The notes under the pieces were generated by a model, which worked only from the letters and a program-made list of their open reading frames with translations, did no database searches and was not told the DNA's origin. The translations under genes were made by a program, and so were the position numbers. DNA of 64,000 bases from Vibrio splendidus (GTDB lineage Bacteria; Pseudomonadota; Gammaproteobacteria; Enterobacterales; Vibrionaceae): contig NZ_LNRF01000001.1 in NCBI RefSeq assembly GCF_001557875.1, positions 1,240,001 to 1,304,000 of the forward strand, given 5' to 3'. Positions 37,177 through 46,104 of this stretch are shown here, piece by piece (positions within the stretch are counted from its first letter, which is position 1; each line of letters begins with the position of its first letter).

Positions 37177-38235
37177 CTAACGAGATATTGCTCTTCTAAA
37201 CCCACCGAGCAACATCAACGCGCCTAGCAAGCTAAATGAAACACTACCGCCACTACCAGAGCCAGACGAAGTACGTGCATTGACATAAGCCGTTCGTTTG
37301 GCGTCTGTTGCAACAAACTTAGCGGTTTCATTCCCAGCAATAACGCTATCGATCCAATCTCTATAATCATAGATTTCTGTAAATACAGACGTCACCGCAG
37401 AGTTACCACCACATGTGTCCGGACCAAAGCTCGTGATACCAACCTGTCGATAGTCAGCACCATCTTTCCAATAGACTGGACCACCAGAGTCACCTTGACA
37501 AGTACCATTATAAAGACCAGTAAATACACTGTAGTCACCATTAAAACAAATTTGATTATCCGTTAATACCGAACCATCAATAAAGGCATTTGCACAAGTC
37601 GCGTTGTCTACGTAATTAAGAGATGCTTTTTGCAACAAGGTAGTAGCGTCATACCCTGAACGTGTATCGCCATGGCCAACAGCGGTAAACATCTCCAAAG
37701 AACTTCGGTAACCGTCGGAGCTTGGGCGCTTAACAACATCGTTCACTGAATCAATATTAAGTGCACTTTCAAGCTTTAGGACAGCCACATCGTTGCGTAG
37801 TAAATCACTCAACGCATTTGAGTAGTCGCTGCGATAGTAAACTTCGGATACACGCGCTTTTTGAATGTTACCGTTAGGGAATTGAGACGAATCTTCAAGT
37901 TGAGGGACAACAGTAGTAAATAACTGCCCTTCTTCATTACCGTAAATACAATGCGCTGCGGTTAAAATATGCGTTGGGTCTAAAATGGTTGCTCCACAGT
38001 ATGGGCCGGTAGAATAAACACCATCATAATCAATACGGTCGATAAACAAACTCGCCATTGAAGGGAAATCGACAACGGAAGCATTGCTACCATTCACGAT
38101 ATAAGGTGTTACGCTCGCGTCAGGAGAAGTTTCGATCGAGTTTTCCGTTGCCATAACACTTGATGTGTAAATCAATGGCGCTAAAAGTCCAACAACTGCC
38201 TTACGAACCGGACTCACTGTATGGTTCACATTCAT
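37177..38235 (-). CDS. Secreted trypsin-like serine protease with GlyGly-CTERM tail
   Basis: The 352-residue S1 protease has a signal peptide (about 1-30), a propeptide ending before IVNGS (the mature N-terminus, residue 46) and a complete triad: His95 in LTAAHC, Asp149 in RNDVAVLKL and Ser250 in CQGDSGGP. The C-terminus has a Ser/Gly-rich spacer, a hydrophobic stretch and a short Arg tail (GSGSGGSVSFSLLGALMLLG then GFRRAISR). That is the GlyGly-CTERM signal cleaved by rhombosortase and associated with type II secretion, as in the V. cholerae Ves proteases. The product is probably surface-linked or released. Confidence 0.92.
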   Translation of the reverse strand: MNVNHTVSPVRKAVVGLLAPLIYTSSVMATENSIETSPDASVTPYIVNGSNASVVDFPSMASLFIDRIDYDGVYSTGPYCGATILDPTHILTAAHCIYGNEEGQLFTTVVPQLEDSSQFPNGNIQKARVSEVYYRSDYSNALSDLLRNDVAVLKLESALNIDSVNDVVKRPSSDGYRSSLEMFTAVGHGDTRSGYDATTLLQKASLNYVDNATCANAFIDGSVLTDNQICFNGDYSVFTGLYNGTCQGDSGGPVYWKDGADYRQVGITSFGPDTCGGNSAVTSVFTEIYDYRDWIDSVIAGNETAKFVATDAKRTAYVNARTSSGSGSGGSVSFSLLGALMLLGGFRRAISR

Positions 38236-38417
38236 AGATAACTCCTTGTAACCCCTACTACTTATTTACAGAAATGATGAGTCGCCACCATAACACGTCA
38301 CAACCAACAGTATAGTAAGTATTTGTAACGATATTGCCACATCTCTCATTTTATAAACTAATTTTGAGTAACCGAACTGAGTTGTAATACAGAAGGGAAT
38401 ACTATCCCAACAACAAA

Positions 38418-38466
38418 AAAGCCTACCGTTTGACATCTCAATACAGAGAAGCGAGCGATAGGCTTT
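38418..38466 (-). terminator. Possible terminator of gcvT
   Basis: AAAGCCTACCG pairs with CGATAGGCTTT (one mismatch) across a loop of about 26 bases. The A-run on the left becomes a U-tract after gcvT (ends 38498). Confidence 0.45.
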
Positions 38467-38497
38467 CAGTTAGCTTAGTGGTTTCTCTTAAAAGAGA

Positions 38498-39631
38498 TTA
38501 GCCACGGTAGTAACGTTGAGGTACGAATGGCATTTTTTCTACTGTCATTGGTAACTTCTTACCACGAACTTCAGCAAATACTTCTGTACCGATAGCAGCA
38601 AGATCAGTACGTACGTACGCCATTGAAACAGGCTTACCTGCGTTAGGACCAGCAGTACCACTCGTTACCACGCCTACTTTGTTTCCTTCCGCATCGAACA
38701 GCTCAGCGCCTTCACGTACTGGTGCTTTAGTCTGACCAACAAGACCAACACGCTTACGTTGAACGTCTTTAGTCGCAATTTGCTCAAGGATGATGTCAGC
38801 GCCAGGGAAACCGCCTGCACGTTCACCGTCAGTACGACGCACTTTTTGAATACCCCATAAAAGGCTAGCTTCTACTGGCGTTGTCGTTGTATCTAAATCA
38901 TGACCATACAGACATAGACCACACTCAAGACGAAGTGAGTCACGAGCACCAAGGCCAATCCACTCTACTTCTGCTTCTGATGTTAGTTTACGAGCAAGTA
39001 CTTCAGCGTGATCGTTCGGTACTGAGATTTCGTAGCCGTCTTCACCGGTATAACCACTGCGGCTTACGATGCACTCTACGCCGTCGATATCGACTTTTTG
39101 AACATCCATGAACAGCATGTCTGCAACACTTGGTTGGAAACGAGCAAGAACTTCAGACGCTTTAGGGCCTTGAAGTGCTAATAGAGCGCGGTCATCAATC
39201 ACTTCCATCTCTACGTCAGCTGGTAGGTGAGCAGTCAAGTGGTCGATATCTTGTGTCTTACAAGCCGCGTTCACAACAACAAATAGGTGATCGCCTAGGT
39301 TTGCAACCATCAAGTCATCCATGATGCCGCCCTGCTCATTAGTAAAGAACGCGTAACGCTGTTTACCAGAAGGAAGGTCGATAATATCTACAGGAACCAA
39401 AGATTCTAAGACAGCAGCTGCGTTTGCACCATGTAGACGAAGTTGCCCCATGTGAGAAACATCAAAAAGACCGGCAGCGTCACGAGTGTGTAAGTGCTCT
39501 TTCTTTACACCTAGTGGGTACTGAACTGGCATATCGTAGCCAGCGAAAGGAACCATTTTTGCACCCTCTTCAACGTGAAGTGCATGCAGTGGTGTTTTTA
39601 GTAGGTCTTGATTAGCGTGTTCTTGAGTCAT
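38498..39631 (-). CDS. gcvT: Aminomethyltransferase, glycine cleavage T protein
   Basis: 377 residues from the ATG at 39631, chosen because GGAG lies six bases upstream; in-frame ATG codons further upstream lack this. T protein takes the aminomethyl group from lipoyl-H protein, releases ammonia and transfers methylene to THF. Signatures: FAGYDMPVQYPLG, GLFDVSHMGQ, SRSGYTGEDGYEIS, GARDSLRLECGLCLYGHDL and, near the C-terminus, GPNAGKPVSMAYV. It is transcribed away from glyA-gcvH-gcvP, with the XRE-cupin regulator gene between. Its leader is long (about 345 nt after the hairpin at 39977) but shows no glycine-riboswitch motif. Confidence 0.96.
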   Translation of the reverse strand: MTQEHANQDLLKTPLHALHVEEGAKMVPFAGYDMPVQYPLGVKKEHLHTRDAAGLFDVSHMGQLRLHGANAAAVLESLVPVDIIDLPSGKQRYAFFTNEQGGIMDDLMVANLGDHLFVVVNAACKTQDIDHLTAHLPADVEMEVIDDRALLALQGPKASEVLARFQPSVADMLFMDVQKVDIDGVECIVSRSGYTGEDGYEISVPNDHAEVLARKLTSEAEVEWIGLGARDSLRLECGLCLYGHDLDTTTTPVEASLLWGIQKVRRTDGERAGGFPGADIILEQIATKDVQRKRVGLVGQTKAPVREGAELFDAEGNKVGVVTSGTAGPNAGKPVSMAYVRTDLAAIGTEVFAEVRGKKLPMTVEKMPFVPQRYYRG

Positions 39632-39971
39632 TTTATTCTCCATGAAGCGTTGCAGGCTGTCCAAAATCGAGTCTGCCGCTTATATCTCTATTTAGAGTCG
39701 CCTCTAACGATACGGATTAACGTTAGAAACAGTAGATAGTAGAAAGTGATGTCTTTTATATAGGGTTATATTGTTAGCTTTATAAACATGAATGGCTGTA
39801 CAAATCCCATACAACTCACTTTCTAAGAATTCACTTCAGTAAACTTCAATCAACATGAGTAAACCGTGTTCACTATAATAAACAAGCCTGAGTGAGTTTT
39901 ACACCCTTAACAAGATTAAAACAGCTCAAAATGTGACATTTAACAATTTAAAAACAATTTATCGATACATA

Positions 39972-40011
39972 CAAAAACGCGATATTGATGATTTTCACAT
40001 CAATATCGCGT
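39972..40011 (-). terminator. Intrinsic terminator of the XRE-cupin regulator gene
   Basis: ACGCGATATTGATG (39977-39990) pairs perfectly with CATCAATATCGCGT (39998-40011). In minus-strand RNA the stem is followed by UUUUUGU. It lies 70 bp past the regulator stop codon. Confidence 0.8.
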
Positions 40012-40034
40012 CTATTGGCTAACGTTCGAAACAA

Positions 40035-40050
40035 AAGCAAACGTTTGCAT
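40035..40050. promoter_or_regulatory. PurR operator candidate downstream of the regulator gene
   Basis: AAGCAAACGTTTGCAT matches every defined position of ANGCAANCGNTTNCNT and contains a 12-bp perfect palindrome. Its position is odd: 30 bp after the regulator stop, before the terminator and 400 bp from gcvT. Confidence 0.5.
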
Positions 40051-40079
40051 TCACTATAAGAAATTCTAAGTTTGTTAAC

Positions 40080-40703
40080 TTATTTTGCAGTCACCCACAG
40101 AATGAGTGCATCTTCTGTACTGGTAGAAATCAGCATATGGCCCATATTGGCATCATAATACATGCTATCGCCTTCACTCATCGGGACAGGTTCATAGAAT
40201 TCTGAGTAGAACATCACATCACCTGAGATGATCATTAAGAACTCTTCACCGTCATGACGCACCCAATCGTTGTACTCTTCAAAAGTACGAGCTCTCACGC
40301 GGCTCTTAAACGGCATCATCTTCTTATTAGAAAGCTCAGTCGCAAGCAGCTCATGTTCGTAAGTCGGTGTTGGGTGTGGCTTACCTTGGCCTGCCTTGGT
40401 TAAGTCGCGACGTCCTGTTGCCACTTTTTTCCTTGGCGGTTCAAAGAGTTGTGGCATATCTATTTGCAAGCCCATCGCCAACTTCTGCATTGCTTGAAAT
40501 GTTGGTGAGATCTGTTCGTTCTCGATTTTGCTGAGCGTAGAGCGAGCTAAGCCTGTTCTTTGGCTTGCTTCTTCTAATGTAATCCCAAGCTTGCCGCGGA
40601 TATCTTTAATACGTTGGCCAAGCCTAAGTGGTTCGATATTCTGGTCTAACGTTTCTTTCGCCAACGTTAAAGATGGGTACTCATCATAAATGTCTTCTGA
40701 CAT
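40080..40703 (-). CDS. XRE-family regulator with C-terminal cupin domain
   Basis: 207 residues from the ATG at 40703 (GAGGG five bases upstream); the longer open frame lacks a ribosome site. A helix-turn-helix (about 29-84, RLGQRIKDIRGKLGITLEEA...SRTGLARSTLSKIENEQISP-type core) is followed by a cupin (about 130-205, with HDGEEFLMIISGDVMFYSE and SEGDSMYYDANMGHMLIS). This architecture is a ligand-sensing repressor/activator. Sitting between gcvT and the divergent glyA-gcvH-gcvP, it most likely senses glycine, serine or a related metabolite and controls both arms; this is inference from position. Confidence 0.9.
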   Translation of the reverse strand: MSEDIYDEYPSLTLAKETLDQNIEPLRLGQRIKDIRGKLGITLEEASQRTGLARSTLSKIENEQISPTFQAMQKLAMGLQIDMPQLFEPPRKKVATGRRDLTKAGQGKPHPTPTYEHELLATELSNKKMMPFKSRVRARTFEEYNDWVRHDGEEFLMIISGDVMFYSEFYEPVPMSEGDSMYYDANMGHMLISTSTEDALILWVTAK

Positions 40704-40824
40704 AGGTCCCTCATTAATTTCTTGCTTCCTGTCTATTAATTTCATTGTTGCATGAAGCGCTTTGTTGATTAAAGAGCACACAGAGAAATAAAGCGTGCTC
40801 CCTGTAGCAAAACTAGAAAAGTTG

Positions 40825-40838
40825 TTTCCTATTGGAAA
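40825..40838. promoter_or_regulatory. Inverted repeat, candidate autoregulatory operator
   Basis: TTTCCTATTGGAAA is a perfect 5-bp inverted repeat around TATT, 122 bp upstream of the XRE-cupin start in the divergent promoter region. A dimeric helix-turn-helix regulator could bind it. I found no second copy near gcvT. Confidence 0.3.
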
Positions 40839-41058
40839 TTTTTGTTGAAAATTGATTTTATCGGAGCTATGTTATCGACTTGTTAGATGAAGAGATGCTA
40901 CTTCAGCTTGCAGCAAATGATAGATTTAACATTTGTAAGAGCTGTTTTTTACCCGAACTTTTTGGGAAACAATTCGTGCTGCATTGACCCTACAACGATC
41001 GCTTAGACGCTGTAAGAGTATATTTATAACGCAATTCACGTTTATCTATACCTATATA

Positions 41059-41074
41059 GCGCAAACGATTCCGA
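41059..41074. promoter_or_regulatory. PurR operator candidate upstream of glyA
   Basis: The core GCAAACGATTCC (41061-41072) matches all defined core positions of the PurR box; the outer A and T of the 16-mer differ. It lies about 70-85 bp before the glyA ATG, beside TATATA. The E. coli glyA gene is PurR-controlled. Confidence 0.5.
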
Positions 41075-41144
41075 TGCAGAAATCAACGTAAGACCTAATG
41101 GACTATAAAAACAATCACCATTAGCTTAATGAAAGGTCTCGACA

Positions 41145-42437
41145 ATGAACGCTTACCAAAACCATAGCTTAGACAGTTTTTTCTCTACGAACCTATCTGG
41201 TACTGACGATGCAGTATTTGCTGGAATCCAAGCAGAGAACACTCGTCAAAACGAACAAATCGAACTTATTGCTTCTGAGAACATCGTTTCTAAAGCAGTA
41301 ATGCAAGCTCAAGGCACTTGCCTAACCAACAAATACGCAGAAGGCTACCCTGGCCGTCGCTACTACGGTGGTTGTGAGCACGTAGATACAGTAGAAGCTA
41401 TCGCTATTGAACGCGCTAAACAGCTGTTCAAATGCGAATACGTAAACGTACAGCCTCACTCTGGCGCTCAAGCGAACGGCGCAGTGAAACTTGCCCTACT
41501 TCAACCTGGCGACACTATTCTTGGTATGTCTCTAGATGCTGGTGGTCACCTTACACACGGTGCGCGACCTGCAATGTCTGGTAAATGGTTTAACGCAGTT
41601 CAATATGGCGTAGACCGCGACACACTTGAAATTGATTACGAAGCGGTTCGCGCTTTAGCAATCGAAAGCCAACCTAAAATGATTATCGCTGGTGGTAGTG
41701 CTATTCCACGCGTGATTGATTTCGCTAAGTTCCGTGAAATCGCTGACGAAGTTGGCGCTATTCTAATGGTCGATATGGCACACATCGCGGGTCTTATCGC
41801 GACAGGTGCTCACCCTAGCCCACTACCACACGCACACGTTGTTACAACAACAACGCACAAAACACTTCGTGGTCCACGCGGCGGTATGATTCTTACTAAC
41901 CACGAAGACATCAACAAAAAGATCAACTCTGCAGTGTTCCCTGGCCTTCAAGGCGGTCCATTAATGCACGTTATCGCGGCTAAAGCAGTGGCGTTTGGCG
42001 AAGCACTTGGCCCAGAATTTAATACTTATATTGATTCAGTGATCGACAACGCAAAAGTTCTTGCTGAAGTGTTGCAAACTCGCGGTTGTGACATTGTGAC
42101 TGGCGGAACAGACACGCACCTAATGCTGGTTGACCTTCGCCCTAAAGGCTTGAAAGGTAACGTAACTGAAGAAGCATTAGAGCGTGCAGGGATCACATGT
42201 AACAAAAATGGCATACCATTCGATACAGAGAAGCCTATGATTACTTCTGGTATCCGTTTAGGTACGCCAGCTGGAACCAGTCGTGGTTTTGGCACTGAAG
42301 AATTCAAACTTATCGGTGAATGGATCGGCGATGTTCTTGACGGCTTAGTTGAAAGCCCTGAAGGCAACGCTGAAGTTGAGCAACGTGTTCGCAAGCAAGT
42401 TAAAGAGCTTTGCAAACGCTTCCCTCTTTACCGTTAA
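41145..42437 (+). CDS. glyA: Serine hydroxymethyltransferase
   Basis: 430 residues. It interconverts serine and glycine with transfer of a one-carbon unit to THF, in the cytoplasm with PLP. Signatures: [38 protein letters not shown], the Lys-PLP loop [16 protein letters not shown] (Lys near residue 240), and [15 protein letters not shown]. The N-terminal extension ([13 protein letters not shown]) is slightly longer than in E. coli GlyA. As part of the gcv cluster it is probably the second glyA copy of the species, linked to glycine catabolism. It is followed closely by gcvH and gcvP. Confidence 0.96.
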   Translation: MNAYQNHSLDSFFSTNLSGTDDAVFAGIQAENTRQNEQIELIASENIVSKAVMQAQGTCLTNKYAEGYPGRRYYGGCEHVDTVEAIAIERAKQLFKCEYVNVQPHSGAQANGAVKLALLQPGDTILGMSLDAGGHLTHGARPAMSGKWFNAVQYGVDRDTLEIDYEAVRALAIESQPKMIIAGGSAIPRVIDFAKFREIADEVGAILMVDMAHIAGLIATGAHPSPLPHAHVVTTTTHKTLRGPRGGMILTNHEDINKKINSAVFPGLQGGPLMHVIAAKAVAFGEALGPEFNTYIDSVIDNAKVLAEVLQTRGCDIVTGGTDTHLMLVDLRPKGLKGNVTEEALERAGITCNKNGIPFDTEKPMITSGIRLGTPAGTSRGFGTEEFKLIGEWIGDVLDGLVESPEGNAEVEQRVRKQVKELCKRFPLYR

Positions 42438-42488
42438 ACCGTTTTTAAGATCTAAATTAAAACCTCATAAATTTTTGGAGAATAAGCA

Positions 42489-42869
42489 ATGGACAATACA
42501 CTAAAGTTTGCAGACAGCCACGAGTGGGTAAAAGACAACGGTGACGGTACTGTAACTATCGGTATTTCTGAGCACGCTCAAGAGATGCTAGGTGACGTTG
42601 TGTTTGTTGACCTGCCTGACACTGGAGACGAAATCGAAGCTGGCGAAAGCTTCTCTCTAGTTGAATCAGTGAAAGCAGCTTCTGATATCTACGCACCAAT
42701 CTCTGGCGAAATCGTAGAAATCAACGAAGAATTAGAAGATAGCCCTGAGTTAATTAACGAAGAATCTTATGAAGGTGGTTGGATTGTTAAAGTGAAGATG
42801 TCTGATGCGTCTGAACTAGACAACCTTAAGGATGCGGAAGAATACCTAAGCTCTATCGAAGAAGACTAA
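42489..42869 (+). CDS. gcvH: Glycine cleavage system H protein
   Basis: 126 residues; the lipoyl carrier that shuttles the aminomethyl intermediate between P, T and L proteins. The lipoylated Lys is in [15 protein letters not shown] (near residue 65). [20 protein letters not shown] and [17 protein letters not shown] are standard H-protein segments. It lies 51 bp after glyA with GGAG eight bases before its ATG, so it is in the same operon. Confidence 0.97.
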   Translation: MDNTLKFADSHEWVKDNGDGTVTIGISEHAQEMLGDVVFVDLPDTGDEIEAGESFSLVESVKAASDIYAPISGEIVEINEELEDSPELINEESYEGGWIVKVKMSDASELDNLKDAEEYLSSIEED

Positions 42870-42892
42870 TAGGTAACCTCATTACGATAAAG

Positions 42893-42917
42893 CTGCTCTT
42901 TTGAGCAGTTTAATTTT
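42893..42917 (+). terminator. Weak hairpin between gcvH and gcvP
   Basis: CTGCTC / GAGCAG with a TTTT loop, followed by TTTAATTTT. A weak attenuator that could lower gcvP relative to glyA and gcvH. Confidence 0.3.
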
Positions 42918-42958
42918 AGGGGCTAGCTCACGGCTCCAGAGAGAAAGTAGAACATATC

Positions 42959-45838
42959 ATGACTGAATTACTTCAAAGCCAATTACTGAAAGACCTGGGT
43001 ACTCAAAACGAGTTTGTTGCTCGTCATAACGGCCCTAATAAAGCAGACCAGCAAAAAATGCTTGAAGCGATCAACGCGACTAGCTTAGAAGCACTGATCG
43101 ACGAAACGGTTCCTGCACAAATCCGTCTTGAAAAACCAATGACACTTGCTGCGCCACTGAGCGAAATGGACATGCTGACCTCTCTTAAAGAGATCGCTAA
43201 CCTAAACCAAGTGAAACGTACTTTCATTGGCCAAGGCTACTACAACACATTCACTCCAAACGTTATTCTACGTAACGTTTTAGAGAATCCAGGCTGGTAC
43301 ACAGCTTACACACCATACCAACCAGAGATCTCTCAAGGTCGTCTTGAAGCTCTACTGAATTACCAACAAATGGTAATGGACCTAACAGGTATGGAAATCG
43401 CGAACGCGTCTCTTCTTGATGAAGCGACAGCGGCTGGCGAAGCTATGACACTGTGTAAGCGTGCTGGTAAAAGCAAGAGCAAAGTCTTCTTCGTTGCTGA
43501 CGATGTTCACCCTCAAACACTAGAAGTTGTTAAAACTCGTGCTGAGTACATCGGTTTTGAAGTAATGGTTGGCGCTCTTGAAACACTTCCAGAGCAAGAC
43601 GTATTTGGTGCATTAGTTCAATACCCTGGTACAACAGGTGAAGTTCGCGACCTAACAGACATCATTGCCAAAGCTCAAGCAAACAAGACTCTTGTAACGG
43701 TTGCAACTGACCTACTTGCCTCTGCTCTACTTAAGCCAGCTGGCGAAATGGGCGCAGACGTAGTAATCGGCAGCGCGCAACGTTTCGGTGTTCCTATGGG
43801 TTACGGCGGTCCACACGCTGCATTCATGGCAACTCGTGAAAAGCATAAGCGTACAATGCCAGGTCGTGTAATCGGTGTTTCAATCGATACTCATGGTAAC
43901 CAAGCGCTACGTATGGCAATGCAAACTCGTGAGCAACACATCCGCCGCGAGAAAGCGACATCGAACATCTGTACAGCTCAAGCACTTCTAGCAAACATGG
44001 CGTCTTTCTACGCAGTTTACCACGGTGCAGAAGGCTTACGTACTATTGCTCGTCGTACACACCACATGACAGCTATCCTAGCGGCTGGCCTGACTAAAGC
44101 GGGTTACGAGCTAACGAACAACAGCTTCTTCGATACCATCACGATCAATTCTGAAGAGAAGACCGATACACTGTATGCGAAAGCGCAAGCAGCAGACATC
44201 AACCTTCGCCTTCTTAAAGGTAAGATCGGTATCAGCCTAGATGAAACAACAACGATCGACGACGTGAACGCATTGTTCGCTATCTTCGACGTGAAAGAAG
44301 ACGTTCAAGCACTATCTTCTGACATTGCATCAAACGAATTTGCAGCAATTCCAGAAAACTGCCGTCGTGAATCTGAGTTCCTAACTCACCCAGTATTCAA
44401 CACGCACCACAGCGAAACGCAAATGATGCGTTACCTAAAACAGCTTGAGAACAAAGACTTCTCACTAACGCACGGCATGATCCCACTGGGCAGCTGTACG
44501 ATGAAGCTGAACGCTGCTGCTGAGATGATCCCAGTAACATGGCCTGAGTTTGGTTCAATTCACCCATTCGCACCTCTAGAGCAAGCGGCTGGTTACACAG
44601 CATTAGCAAAAGATCTTAAAGAGAAGCTATGCGAAATCACTGGTTACGACGATTTCTCACTACAGCCTAACTCTGGTGCATCTGGCGAATACGCTGGTCT
44701 AATCGCTATTCAACGTTACCACGCAAGCCGCGGTGAAGGTCACCGTAACGTTTGTCTGATTCCAAGCTCTGCGCACGGTACTAACCCTGCAACAGCATCA
44801 ATGGTTTCAATGAAGGTAGTAGTTGTTAAGTGTGATGAAGATGGCAACATCGACATGACAGACCTAGCAGCGAAAATCGAGAAGCACAAAGACAACCTAT
44901 CAAGCATCATGATCACTTACCCTTCTACGCACGGCGTATACGAAGAGCAAGTGAAAGAGGTGTGTGAACAAGTGCATGCAGCGGGCGGTCAGGTTTACCT
45001 AGACGGCGCGAACATGAACGCTCAAGTAGGCCTTACTTCTCCGGGCTTCATCGGTTCTGATGTTTCTCACTTGAACCTGCACAAAACCTTCTGTATCCCA
45101 CACGGTGGTGGCGGTCCGGGTATGGGTCCTATCGGCGTTAAGTCGCACCTAGCACCTTTCCTACCAGGTCACATCGAAAATGGTGTACAAGGTTCTGACT
45201 ACGCGGTATCAGCAGCAGATCTGGGTAGTGCTTCAATCCTACCTATCTCTTGGGCTTACATCGCAATGATGGGCGAACCAGGCCTAACAGACGCGACTAA
45301 AGTTGCGATTCTGAACGCGAACTACGTGATGGAAAAACTACGTCCTCACTACCCTGTTCTTTACCGTGGTACTAATGGCCGCGTAGCGCACGAATGTATT
45401 ATCGATATTCGTCCACTAAAAGAAGAGACAGGCATTAGCGAAGAAGACATTGCTAAGCGTCTAATGGACTTCGGTTTCCACGCGCCTACGATGTCTTTCC
45501 CAGTAGCTGGCACGCTAATGGTTGAGCCTACTGAGTCTGAAGACCTAGAAGAGCTAGACCGTTTCTGTGAAGCGATGATCGCAATCCGCCACGAAATGGC
45601 AGCAGTGAAAAACGGTGAATGGCCACTAGACAACAACCCTCTAGTGAACGCACCACACACACAAGTTGACCTAGCTGGCGCAGAATGGGATCGCCCTTAC
45701 TCTCGTGAACTTGGTTGTTTCCCATCGAAAGCAACGAAGAACTCGAAGTACTGGCCTACAGTTAACCGTGTAGACAACGTATACGGTGACCGTAATCTAA
45801 TCTGTTCTTGCCCAAGCATCGATAACTACGAAGACTAA
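42959..45838 (+). CDS. gcvP: Glycine dehydrogenase (decarboxylating), P protein
   Basis: 959 residues, the normal length for the homodimeric P protein. It decarboxylates glycine with PLP and passes the aminomethyl group to lipoyl-H protein. Signatures: [32 protein letters not shown], the Gly-rich repeat [11 protein letters not shown] in the inactive half, and [20 protein letters not shown] with the Lys-PLP near residue 710. It is last in glyA-gcvH-gcvP. The proposed transposon end begins 9 bp after its stop codon, so its 3' end is the likely attachment target. Confidence 0.97.
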   Translation: MTELLQSQLLKDLGTQNEFVARHNGPNKADQQKMLEAINATSLEALIDETVPAQIRLEKPMTLAAPLSEMDMLTSLKEIANLNQVKRTFIGQGYYNTFTPNVILRNVLENPGWYTAYTPYQPEISQGRLEALLNYQQMVMDLTGMEIANASLLDEATAAGEAMTLCKRAGKSKSKVFFVADDVHPQTLEVVKTRAEYIGFEVMVGALETLPEQDVFGALVQYPGTTGEVRDLTDIIAKAQANKTLVTVATDLLASALLKPAGEMGADVVIGSAQRFGVPMGYGGPHAAFMATREKHKRTMPGRVIGVSIDTHGNQALRMAMQTREQHIRREKATSNICTAQALLANMASFYAVYHGAEGLRTIARRTHHMTAILAAGLTKAGYELTNNSFFDTITINSEEKTDTLYAKAQAADINLRLLKGKIGISLDETTTIDDVNALFAIFDVKEDVQALSSDIASNEFAAIPENCRRESEFLTHPVFNTHHSETQMMRYLKQLENKDFSLTHGMIPLGSCTMKLNAAAEMIPVTWPEFGSIHPFAPLEQAAGYTALAKDLKEKLCEITGYDDFSLQPNSGASGEYAGLIAIQRYHASRGEGHRNVCLIPSSAHGTNPATASMVSMKVVVVKCDEDGNIDMTDLAAKIEKHKDNLSSIMITYPSTHGVYEEQVKEVCEQVHAAGGQVYLDGANMNAQVGLTSPGFIGSDVSHLNLHKTFCIPHGGGGPGMGPIGVKSHLAPFLPGHIENGVQGSDYAVSAADLGSASILPISWAYIAMMGEPGLTDATKVAILNANYVMEKLRPHYPVLYRGTNGRVAHECIIDIRPLKEETGISEEDIAKRLMDFGFHAPTMSFPVAGTLMVEPTESEDLEELDRFCEAMIAIRHEMAAVKNGEWPLDNNPLVNAPHTQVDLAGAEWDRPYSRELGCFPSKATKNSKYWPTVNRVDNVYGDRNLICSCPSIDNYED

Positions 45839-45847
45839 TTCGAAGCG

Positions 45848-45915
45848 TGATCACAGATAACCAAGTTGGAAACTGTGATAACCGAGTTGGAAACCGATAA
45901 CTAAGTTGGAAACTA
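45848..45915. repeat. Proposed transposon end with three TnsB-site-like repeats
   Basis: Copies at 45856-45875 (GATAACCAAGTTGGAAACTG), 45877-45896 and 45896-45915 differ at only a few positions, with 19-21 bp spacing. The Tn7 left-end site is GACAAAATAGTTGGGAACTG, and in Tn7 it too begins 8 bp after the terminal TG. Close packing is like the Tn7 right end, which in Tn7 faces the target gene. Confidence 0.6.
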
Positions 45916-45926
45916 ACTCGAATAAA

Positions 45927-45955
45927 AAAAGGCGAACCGTTTGGTTCGCCTTTTG
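45927..45955. terminator. Bidirectional intrinsic terminator inside the proposed end
   Basis: AAAAGGCGAACC / GGTTCGCCTTTT, loop GTTT, with long A and T runs. It ends gcvP transcription and shields the element. If the end is correctly placed at 45848, this terminator was brought by the transposon. Confidence 0.85.
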
Positions 45956-46104
45956 TTTTTTTACCGCTTTAACTTCGGAGACTAGGAACTCTGCTATGAT
46001 TTAAGCCAGATCGAGGAAAACTCGCAGAACCTATACCGATTAGAAAGCCAATAAATTCTCGAAAGCTTAAACAATCCGCCTATTCCTGTAACAAGAAAAA
46101 TTCG

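Larger units (their letters stand above)
39632..40079. other. gcvT upstream region
   Basis: A 448-bp gap on the minus strand between the cupin-regulator gene and gcvT. It holds a hairpin terminator (39972-40011) and a PurR-like palindrome (40035-40050). The remaining 340 bp is AT-rich leader with a candidate minus-strand -10 (TATAGT near 39870). No second glycine-aptamer-like element was seen. Confidence 0.5.
40704..41144. other. Divergent promoter region of regulator and glyA
   Basis: A 441-bp region between the regulator and glyA. It contains a TTTCC-TATT-GGAAA inverted repeat (40825-40838) and a PurR-like box (41059-41074). No riboswitch motif or small gene was seen. Confidence 0.5.

Noticed and set aside
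39632-40079. Glycine riboswitch before gcvT
   Set aside because: Neither strand shows the conserved aptamer segments (such as ACACCGAAG or CTCTCAGGT).
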